Assembly (NCBI GenBank): GCA_000435595.1
Contig: FR895432.1
Span: forward strand, 1-15,039
Source: Firmicutes bacterium CAG:882
Lineage (GTDB): Bacteria > Bacillota > Clostridia > Lachnospirales > Lachnospiraceae
Reading direction: 5' to 3'
DNA length: 15,039 nucleotides
Shown one piece after another: positions 8,001 to 13,223 of this stretch. Under the pieces are notes generated by a model. The model made no database searches and had not been told where the DNA came from. It saw nothing but the letters and a program-made list of their open reading frames with translations. A program made the translations under genes and the position numbers. The stretch's first letter is position 1, and each line of letters opens with the position of its first letter.

Positions 8001-8311
8001 ATATTCCTATTGCCTATAACAAGGACGGAAGTCTTGCAAAGACGTCGTCAGCGACTACGGAGAGCAGGCTGAGACTGCTTGGTGGATATTCTGCCATGAA
8101 GCTTGCGGAGCTTGGCGGTCAGATTGCGGATGGAAAGGTGAAACCTGATCCGTATCCGGACAGCTGTGATTATTGTCCGTACAAGCTGGTGTGCGGCTTT
8201 GACCCGGATAAGGGAAGATACAGAAAGCCGACGAAGCTTAAAAACGATGATGAGTGTTATGAGATGTTTAATGAGAGGGTAAAAAAAGATGGCAAGAAAT
8301 TGGACAGATGA
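5006..8311 (+). CDS. addB: AddAB helicase-nuclease, subunit AddB
   Basis: Partner of AddA in the enzyme that resects double-strand DNA ends for recombination, the Firmicute counterpart of RecBCD. The 1101-residue product begins with a Walker A motif (GSSGSGKS, residues 8-15); in studied AddB proteins the helicase fold is not the motor but helps Chi recognition. The C-terminus is a RecB-type nuclease with Asp892 and the core DYKSG (Asp909, Lys911) followed by a QLMIYL segment. Cys761 and the C-x2-C-x5-C group (Cys1054, 1057, 1063) form the expected 4Fe-4S clasp around the nuclease domain. Length is close to the family norm. The start at 5006 uses GGAGG at 4989-4993, a rather long spacing of 12; ATG 4985 is a less likely option because the GGAGG lies inside it. 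It overlaps addA by 23 bases. Confidence 0.96.
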   Translation: MEIRFLAGSSGSGKSKRLYDMLLDISEREPDRRLFLVVPEQFTMQAQRNIVENSAGHGTFSIDIVSFNRLAYRVFEELGIEIPTPIDDTGKNLILRKIIDENKKKLTIIRPKDSQGFVSEIKSVISELLQYSVTPEMLGDACTRLDEGGINNHERLRRKLNDISLIYSEFREYISDKYITTEEITGILCGYADKSKLLENAVIAFDGFTGFTPVQYRLIELLFDKAESMYFTVTLPVDGDRWLFNMSYDMMRRIGECADKNHVKVIRENIGQDVPYRFINSPELAHLEANIYRKLERYDGHTEKIRVYSALGKKAEVKYVAANIKRLAQSGVRYKQIGVIASSMEDYREIIANVFAENDIPAFMDNKRAILANPAVEYIRAALAVIEKDFSYEAVFRLLKGYMCSINRDEVDIFENYVLALGIRGYKRYNEPFRRRFPSKREMDMDMVNAVRTKLCELMEPLYKVFHDENSNVADYIDALNTFLHENGVYEKLLDLKEQMETEHQAAAAKEYGQCYGDIIELFEQTRKLLGDEKMSIRGFSDVLDAGFNEIKIGIIPPTIDMVMVGDIERTRLDHISALFFVGVNEGLVPQVNTNHGLFSEAERELLSAARLELSPTSRQKAFMQSFYLYLLLTKPSELLTFTINREGKPSKLIADIRRMFPDAVYESDDVVKPTQLIYNSTEGFRYIFSRLNEGEELGDEENALLNVLKTDTEYAKKYRELADTMLRSVSDETISRKAAMLLYGEKLCGSVSRMETFASCAFAHFAKYGLVLEERKLYEIGAADLGTLFHEALKAYSMRLAKEKLDFASVGEDKRKDYIREAVEYAMTDYNNSVFYDSSRNEYMREKIFSMLERTAWALGKQLAAGSFVPSQFEKSFVFEHEGMQIAGKIDRIDYAHDADKSYVKIIDYKSGKKTLDLGKIYDGLSLQLMIYLESLMGENIPGAAMYYNIDNPIVDYADGENPEDNILAALKPQGIVNGELTSIALLDNITKSGKSSYIPIAYNKDGSLAKTSSATTESRLRLLGGYSAMKLAELGGQIADGKVKPDPYPDSCDYCPYKLVCGFDPDKGRYRKPTKLKNDDECYEMFNERVKKDGKKLDR

Positions 8312-11300
8312 ACAGATAAGGGTAATAGAACAGAAAAATTCAAACCTTCTTGTTGCCGCCGCCGCCGGTTCCGGAAAGACGGCAGTAATGGTTGAAAGAA
8401 TAATCAGAAGAGTGTTAGATGAAGATAATCCGATGGACATTGACAGGATAGTTGTGGTTACATTCACCAAGGCTGCCGCAACGCAGATGAGAGAGAGAAT
8501 AGGAGCGGCTCTCGCATCGGTGCTTGCCTCAGAACATAATGAGAGCAGGGTGAGGAGACTCAGAAGCCAGCTTGCCCTTTTAGACAATGCGGTTATATGT
8601 ACTATAGACAGCTTTTGCAATTATATCCTGAGAAATTATTTCAATACGATAGACCTTGACCCGTCCTACAGAATCGGTGATGAAGGTGAGCTTACACTCA
8701 TGATGTCAGATGCAGCCGATGAGGTGATTGAGGAAGCTTATGCCGAAAAAAATCCTGCATTTATCGAGTTTGTGGAGGGACAGCTCCCGGCAAAAAGCGA
8801 TAAGAACCTGTCAGAGTGGATAATATCGCTGTACACATTTTCACAGAGCCACCCGTATCCGGAAAGATGGCTTACCGAATGCATGGAATGGTATAAGATT
8901 TCATCGGTTGAGGAATTCAACAATTCAGCAGTGGTGAAATTTATAGTGGCGCATGTAAAGAGTCTTATACAGGCATCGGTTGAGGAACACAAAAAAGTTA
9001 TCGCAATGCTTGAAGCACCGGGGGGCATAGAGAAATATATTTCCGCCTTTTCAAGGGATTGTGAGATGCTTGAGCGCGTGTGCGAGGCAGAAAGCTATGA
9101 TGAACTGAGAGATAAGCTTGATTTTAATTTTGAAAAGCTTGCAAGTGCTCCTAAGGGTTCGGACGAGGAGCTTAAAAAAACAGCACAGGATACCAGAAAG
9201 AGACTAAAGAGCCGCATCGACAAGGTAAGGAGTGAGCTTCTTGCGTGGAGTGCCGAGCAGAATGTGAATATGATACAGTGCATGAGCGCTCCGACAACGG
9301 CTTTTATTGAGCTTGTTCTGAGGTTTACCGGGAGGTATGCCGAGGTAAAGAGTGAGAATAACATACTGAGCTTTTCGGACGTTGAGCATCTTGCTCTCAA
9401 GGTGCTGCGTTCGGAGGAGGGAATCACACATGCGGCAGAGGAACTCCAATCGTTGTATGAGGAGATATATATTGATGAGTATCAGGACAGCAATATGGTT
9501 CAGGAGCTTATACTGACAGCGGTTTCGCGCGGTAACAATATATTCATGGTTGGTGATATAAAGCAGAGCATATACAGCTTCAGACAGGCAGATCCGGGAA
9601 TATTTCTTGAGAAATATAATACCTATGAGATGCGTCCTGATGCCGGGAATGTTCTTATATGTCTGCACAGGAATTTCAGAAGCCGTGCCAATGTGTTAAA
9701 TGCCGTGAATGATATATTTGCGCCGATAATGCATGCAGGTCTGGGAGGTGTGGAATACGATGCGGATGCGGCATTGGTTCCGGGTAAGATGTTTGACACG
9801 CCGGACGATGCGGTTGAGCTTATCGTGTGCGATACAACGGCGGTGGAGGAGAATGGTCCGCAGAAGGAAGATGATTTGGCACGGGATGCGCAGGAACAGA
9901 ATAGTTTTGCAGTGAACGCAGATGCTGCTGACAGGGAGGAGCTTGGAAAGAGGAGCATTGAGGCAAAGATTATAGTGAGCAGAATAAAGGAGCTCACCGG
10001 GGATGAGCCGCAGATGCTTTTTGATGAGACGTTAAATGGCGGTGCCGGGGGCTACAGAAGAGCGCAGTACCGTGATATGGTTATTCTTTTAAGAAGTGCC
10101 AATGTGGCAGGACCTGAGTATGCCAAGGCACTAAATGATGCGGGAATACCGGCAGTGTGCAGTACGGCTTACGGATATTTCAGTACCTATGAGATTGCAC
10201 AGGTATTAAATATACTTAAAGTCATAGATAATCCGCGTCAGGATATTGCACTTGCAGGAGCTTTGCGGTCATACTTCTGCTATCTTACGGCACAGGAGCT
10301 TGCGTATGTGAAGGCCTGCTCTCCTAAGAGTGACCTGTATACGGCAGTGCTTGAATATATACAGAACGCGGAGAGCGGGAATTATGATGAAGTTCTTGCC
10401 GCAAAGCTTTCAAAATTCCTTGATTTTATAGGTGAATACAGAAAAAAAGCAGCATTCACACCAATTCATGAGCTTATAAAGAGCATTGTCTATAACACCG
10501 GATATATTGTATATGCCGCATCCAAGGAGAACGGAAAGAGAAGGATGGCAAATCTTGACATACTTGTGGATAAGGCGGCAGAGTTCGAGCGCACCAGCTT
10601 TCACGGTCTGTTTAATTTTTTAAGATATATTGACAAGATTCAGAAATATGAGATAGATATGGGGGAGGCGGACACTCTTTCAGAGAACGATGATGTCGTG
10701 AGAATAATGAGTATTCACAAGAGTAAGGGCTTGGAATTTCCTATTGTCTTTGTGGCTGACATGGAAAAAAAGTATAATCTCAGGGACTTGTCGGAGAGAG
10801 TGGGCTTTCATGTGGATTACGGCATCGGAACCGATATGGTTGATGTTGCATCAAGGGTCAGAAAGAAGAGCTTTCATAAGCGTGCGATGGCGGAAAGCAT
10901 GAAGATAAATGCAATAGGTGAAGAACTGAGAATTTTGTATGTTGCATTGACGAGAGCTGTGGAGAAGCTTATTCTTGTCGGAGCGGTTAAGGATGCCGGG
11001 AGTTCGACGGCAGGCTGGAGAGCAAGGGCACAGTCTCATGGCGGTGATTACGGCTATGTGTATGATTCGACAAATTATCTTGACCTTGCGGCACCCGCAT
11101 TCTTTAAGAGCGGCACGGCAAAGACGAGCGTTGTGGTTGTTGAAAACATAGATAAGCTCTATTCATGTGATACAGCGTTTGAGGCTGTTGATGAAAATAA
11201 AGAGGCTCAGGTTGAGAATGAAAAGCTGGAGAATGAGTTCAGACGACGCTTTAATTTTAAATATGCAAATGAAGCAGCGGTACATCTTCCGGGTAAGTTT

Positions 11301-11942
11301 TCAGTATCCGAGTTAAAGCATGAAGCCATAGATGAAGCAGACAATGAGGCTGTCCGGCTTGTGAGTGTCAAGGCTGACAAGCCTGTAATGAATTTGGAAG
11401 ATAGTGAGGAGAGAAATCCGGGTGCAGAGAGGGGAAATGCCTACCATAAGGTATTTGAGCTTTTAGATTATGGGGTTTCACCGGATTACGGCTCGATGAA
11501 AGCATTTATTCACAGTCTTGTTCTTGATAAAAAGATGGACGTGGAGTACGAAGAACTTGTAAACCCGAATAAACTTGTTGTATTTTTAAAGACCGGACTT
11601 GGTAAAAGAATGAAAGATGCAGCTTTATCAGGCAAAATGTACAGGGAGAGACAGTTCATAACCGGATTTCCGGCAGAGACGTTAAAGAGCGAATACAGCG
11701 GATGCCGGGATATAATTCTTGTACAGGGTATTATTGACTGCTGTTTTGAAGAAGATGGTGAGATGGTTATTGTAGATTACAAGACGGACAAAGTTGACGA
11801 AGAAAATGCTGAGAATATACTCAAGGCACGTTACAGCGAACAGCTTAAATTATATGCGCGGGCTGTTGAGCAGATCAGCAGGGTGAAGGTAAAGGAATGT
11901 ACAATTTATTCAGTATCAGTTAATCGTGAAATAAAACTGTAA
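8289..11942 (+). CDS. addA: AddAB helicase-nuclease, subunit AddA
   Basis: Motor and second nuclease of the AddAB complex. The 1217-residue product is a UvrD/RecB superfamily 1A helicase: Q-motif Gln9, Walker A AAAGSGKT with Lys30, motif Ia VVTFTKAAA, Walker B IDEYQDS (Asp396, Glu397), motif III DIKQSIYSFRQADP, motif IV RNFRSR, motif V IHKSKGLEFP and motif VI LYVALTRA are all present. The C-terminal RecB-type nuclease has His1053 (GNAYHKVFE), Asp1150 (GIIDC) and VDYKTD with Asp1163 and Lys1165, so it looks active. A polar linker of about 50 residues (roughly 520-570) separates helicase regions. The ATG at 8289 lies inside the addB 3' end, with GAGAGGG at 8273-8279 as a modest ribosome site; the 23-base overlap indicates coupled translation and equal subunit dosage. 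Confidence 0.97.
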   Translation: MARNWTDEQIRVIEQKNSNLLVAAAAGSGKTAVMVERIIRRVLDEDNPMDIDRIVVVTFTKAAATQMRERIGAALASVLASEHNESRVRRLRSQLALLDNAVICTIDSFCNYILRNYFNTIDLDPSYRIGDEGELTLMMSDAADEVIEEAYAEKNPAFIEFVEGQLPAKSDKNLSEWIISLYTFSQSHPYPERWLTECMEWYKISSVEEFNNSAVVKFIVAHVKSLIQASVEEHKKVIAMLEAPGGIEKYISAFSRDCEMLERVCEAESYDELRDKLDFNFEKLASAPKGSDEELKKTAQDTRKRLKSRIDKVRSELLAWSAEQNVNMIQCMSAPTTAFIELVLRFTGRYAEVKSENNILSFSDVEHLALKVLRSEEGITHAAEELQSLYEEIYIDEYQDSNMVQELILTAVSRGNNIFMVGDIKQSIYSFRQADPGIFLEKYNTYEMRPDAGNVLICLHRNFRSRANVLNAVNDIFAPIMHAGLGGVEYDADAALVPGKMFDTPDDAVELIVCDTTAVEENGPQKEDDLARDAQEQNSFAVNADAADREELGKRSIEAKIIVSRIKELTGDEPQMLFDETLNGGAGGYRRAQYRDMVILLRSANVAGPEYAKALNDAGIPAVCSTAYGYFSTYEIAQVLNILKVIDNPRQDIALAGALRSYFCYLTAQELAYVKACSPKSDLYTAVLEYIQNAESGNYDEVLAAKLSKFLDFIGEYRKKAAFTPIHELIKSIVYNTGYIVYAASKENGKRRMANLDILVDKAAEFERTSFHGLFNFLRYIDKIQKYEIDMGEADTLSENDDVVRIMSIHKSKGLEFPIVFVADMEKKYNLRDLSERVGFHVDYGIGTDMVDVASRVRKKSFHKRAMAESMKINAIGEELRILYVALTRAVEKLILVGAVKDAGSSTAGWRARAQSHGGDYGYVYDSTNYLDLAAPAFFKSGTAKTSVVVVENIDKLYSCDTAFEAVDENKEAQVENEKLENEFRRRFNFKYANEAAVHLPGKFSVSELKHEAIDEADNEAVRLVSVKADKPVMNLEDSEERNPGAERGNAYHKVFELLDYGVSPDYGSMKAFIHSLVLDKKMDVEYEELVNPNKLVVFLKTGLGKRMKDAALSGKMYRERQFITGFPAETLKSEYSGCRDIILVQGIIDCCFEEDGEMVIVDYKTDKVDEENAENILKARYSEQLKLYARAVEQISRVKVKECTIYSVSVNREIKL

Positions 11943-11972
11943 CAAGCTTGTATGGTGTTTTACAAATATTTC

Positions 11973-11981
11973 TGATATTAT
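11973..11981 (+). promoter_or_regulatory. extended -10 promoter for the XRE regulator
   Basis: TGATATTAT fits the extended -10 form TGn-TATnAT. The base region 17 positions upstream (TGGTGT, 11953-11958) is a poor -35, which is typical for extended -10 promoters. Transcription would start near 11988, about 50 bases before the ATG of the regulator, so this gene need not depend on read-through from addA. Confidence 0.45.
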
Positions 11982-12011
11982 CTTTTTTCCGCCTGACGGG
12001 TGTGACAGACA

Positions 12012-12020
12012 TTACGATTA
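12012..12020. promoter_or_regulatory. TTACGATTA element in the regulator leader
   Basis: The 9-mer TTACGATTA sits between the predicted transcription start and the ribosome site (AAAGGAG, 12024-12030) of the regulator gene. The identical 9-mer recurs at 13109-13117 as one arm of a palindrome in the gap before the protease gene, and the other arm there reads TTACGATTTA on the minus strand. A shared binding half-site for the regulator, here giving autoregulation, is a natural guess but unproven. Confidence 0.3.
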
Positions 12021-12038
12021 GGCAAAGGAGAAAATATC

Positions 12039-12977
12039 ATGTACACGATTGGTTCGGTTATAAAGCATGAACGTGAAAAACGCGGAATATCGCAGGAGGA
12101 GCTGTGTTTTGGAATATGTGCGGTGAGTACACTATCAAGAATTGAACACAGTGAACAGACCCCCACCATGGAAAAGGCAATGGCACTGCTCGACAGGCTT
12201 GGACTTGAGGGCAGTGCTTATCTTTCATTTGTTTCCAATGAGGAGTACGAATTTTATAAGATAAGCCGGAATGTAGGAGGGATGCTGGCAAACAGACAGT
12301 ATCTTGAAGCGTATGAGTATGTGACGGATAAGAAGAAGCTGATGGATAAGAATAAATTCAGAAGGCAGTTGTCAGATACCATAACCGCAGTTAAGAAGTG
12401 TTTTATAGACAGACAATATGAGACAGCAATCAGTATGACGGAGGAAGCAATCAGGTATACCTGTCCGCAGTTTGATAAATCGAAGAAAATTAGATTTTTT
12501 ATGACTGATATGGAAGTGAATGTCATTAACGTGATGGCTGTATCATATTGGAGGAACGGAAAGCGTATCACGGCACTCAACCTTATGATAAATCTTACGG
12601 ATGCACTGAGAGAACAGTATTCCGTAACCGGAGTCAGCAGTATCAGATACCCGATGATTCTGTGCAATCTCGCCAAGTGGCTTAATGAACAGCTTCGTTT
12701 CGAGGAGGCGAAGGAGTACATAGAACTTGGACGTGATGTATGCATAAAAAGCGGAAAATTCCGAATGCTTCCATATCTGTGCTGCTGTATGGCGACCGTT
12801 CTTCAAGGGCTTAAGCATGATGAAGAAGAGGTCATAAAAGAGTATATAAGTGCCTATATTATGTTCAAAAATATGGGAATTGATGAGGATGCCGCAAAGC
12901 TTCGTTCATATCTGTTGGAATTTTATAACAGGGATCTTGAATGTATAGGAATGTTTGAACTTAACAGTCCCACATGA
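12039..12977 (+). CDS. XRE-family regulator with TPR-like sensor half (RNPP/Rgg-like)
   Basis: The 312-residue product has an N-terminal XRE-type helix-turn-helix (about residues 4-58: IGSVIKHEREKRGISQEEL, then VSTLSRIEHSEQTPTMEKAMALLDRLG). The rest is all helical in pattern, with paired-helix units such as RQYETAISMTEEAI, RFEEAKEYIELGRD and an ending EYISAYIMFKNMG that look like degenerate tetratricopeptide repeats. This architecture is that of the RNPP group (Rgg, PlcR, PrgX, ComR), which bind short peptides in the repeat domain. Assignment to a named subfamily is not possible by eye. AAAGGAG ends 8 bases before the ATG. A micropeptide gene with a strong ribosome site runs convergently into its 3' end, and an inverted-repeat-rich gap and a protease gene lie just beyond. 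A generic regulator with no peptide ligand remains possible. Confidence 0.82.
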   Translation: MYTIGSVIKHEREKRGISQEELCFGICAVSTLSRIEHSEQTPTMEKAMALLDRLGLEGSAYLSFVSNEEYEFYKISRNVGGMLANRQYLEAYEYVTDKKKLMDKNKFRRQLSDTITAVKKCFIDRQYETAISMTEEAIRYTCPQFDKSKKIRFFMTDMEVNVINVMAVSYWRNGKRITALNLMINLTDALREQYSVTGVSSIRYPMILCNLAKWLNEQLRFEEAKEYIELGRDVCIKSGKFRMLPYLCCCMATVLQGLKHDEEEVIKEYISAYIMFKNMGIDEDAAKLRSYLLEFYNRDLECIGMFELNSPT

Positions 12978-13017
12978 TTTCAAGAAAATCAAAAAAGATG
13001 ATAGAATTAAAAAACAT
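12961..13017 (-). CDS. 18-residue hydrophobic micropeptide, candidate signal for the neighbouring regulator
   Basis: The minus-strand ORF encodes MFFNSIIFFDFLEIMWDC and stops with TAA. Just upstream is AAAGGAGGT (13029-13021), a complete match to the anti-Shine-Dalgarno sequence, 3 bases before the ATG; such a site in an otherwise non-coding AT-rich gap argues for translation. The peptide is very hydrophobic, with acidic residues (D10, E13, D17), Trp16 and a terminal Cys. It lacks the basic N-terminus of a signal peptide. In length, composition and a Trp near the C-terminus it resembles pheromone precursors of Rgg/ComR regulators (the S. mutans ComS is also a short hydrophobic peptide without basic residues), but there is no real alignment. 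Its last 17 bases overlap the 3' end of the regulator gene in antisense. The frame is open back to 13149, but no other start has a ribosome site. Alternatives are a small membrane toxin or a leader peptide. Confidence 0.6.
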   Translation of the reverse strand: MFFNSIIFFDFLEIMWDC

Positions 13018-13020
13018 TTG

Positions 13021-13029
13021 ACCTCCTTT
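13021..13029 (-). promoter_or_regulatory. perfect Shine-Dalgarno sequence of the micropeptide
   Basis: On the minus strand the bases read AAAGGAGGT, then CAA, then ATG. It is a longer match to the 16S rRNA tail than those of most genes in this window. On the plus strand the same bases read ACCTCCTTT, with no plus-strand gene to serve, so its orientation is what points to the micropeptide. Confidence 0.7.
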
Positions 13030-13085
13030 GTACAAGAATAAGCTCCATAACGCCGTGGCAGGCGGCACCATGAAATACTGTTCAG

Positions 13086-13118
13086 ATAATCGAAAGTGTA
13101 TAAAACACTTACGATTAT
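13086..13118. promoter_or_regulatory. 33-base inverted repeat, operator-like
   Basis: ATAATCG (13086-13092) pairs with CGATTAT (13112-13118), then after one A-A mismatch AAGTGT (13094-13099) pairs with ACACTT (13105-13110) around an ATAAA centre. That is 13 paired positions out of 14. It overlaps the next palindrome and the predicted -10 box and start point of the micropeptide transcript, so it could be a repressor site or the first stem of its leader. There is no T-run, so it is not a terminator. Confidence 0.5.
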
Positions 13119-13133
13119 TATAATAAATCGTAA
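13109..13133. promoter_or_regulatory. 25-base AT-rich palindrome with TATAAT at its centre
   Basis: TTACGA (13109-13114) and TCGTAA (13128-13133) flank the 12-base perfect palindrome TTATTATAATAA (13115-13126), with one extra A on the right. Both strands therefore carry a TATAAT. The arm TTACGATTA recurs exactly in the leader of the regulator gene at 12012-12020. A dimeric regulator bound here would cover the -10 box of the micropeptide promoter. Confidence 0.5.
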
Positions 13134-13146
13134 CTATCGGTATAAA
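13117..13146 (-). promoter_or_regulatory. candidate promoter of the micropeptide
   Basis: Reading the minus strand, TATAAT lies at 13122-13117 with TTTATA (four of six matches) at 13146-13141 and an 18-base spacer. Transcription would start near 13110, leaving a leader of about 90 bases that contains a short GC-rich stem (GCCG at 13052-13055 with CGGC at 13063-13066). The weak -35 adjoins the central inverted repeat, which suits an activator-dependent promoter. Confidence 0.35.
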
Positions 13147-13190
13147 CATAGCATATTGCGGTAATTTTTTTTTCCGTATTATGCTATGTT
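13145..13190. promoter_or_regulatory. 46-base inverted repeat midway between two divergent promoters
   Basis: AACATAGCATATTGCGG (13145-13161) and CCGTATTATGCTATGTT (13174-13190) pair over 17 positions with one T-T mismatch and one G-T pair, around a 12-base centre that includes nine T in a row (13165-13173). The centre of symmetry is 13167.5. The 5' ends of the two flanking TATAAT boxes, 13122 on the minus strand and 13213 on the plus strand, are equidistant from it. The arms touch both weak -35 regions. It is best read as a shared operator for the micropeptide and the protease. A terminator is less likely since no T-run follows the stem on either strand. Confidence 0.55.
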
Positions 13191-13218
13191 ATAGAGAGCA
13201 GAAAAATGGTAGTATAAT
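13190..13218 (+). promoter_or_regulatory. promoter of the protease gene, predicting a leaderless mRNA
   Basis: A perfect TATAAT lies at 13213-13218, with a poor -35 (TATAGA, 13190-13195) 17 bases upstream that touches the inverted repeat. The ATG follows only five T later, at 13224, which is where transcription should begin. No Shine-Dalgarno sequence lies within reach of the ATG. Confidence 0.45.
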
Positions 13219-13223
13219 TTTTT

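Noticed and set aside
5006..11942. A defence or Cas4-type system, because of the Fe-S nuclease motif
   Set aside because: The full set of AddA helicase motifs, the AddB Walker A and both nuclease domains in addB-addA order make this ordinary AddAB.
13000..13023. Plus-strand mini-ORF MIELKNI in the same gap
   Set aside because: Seven codons with no usable ribosome site; the strong site nearby is on the other strand.
13018..13149. Longer version of the micropeptide (start at 13149 or 13071, 62 or 36 residues)
   Set aside because: Neither start has a Shine-Dalgarno sequence, and the longest form would begin upstream of the predicted transcription start; only the ATG at 13017 has one.
13145..13190. 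The large inverted repeat as a bidirectional terminator
   Set aside because: The T-run is in the loop, not after the stem, on both strands; and its placement midway between two -10 boxes fits an operator better.
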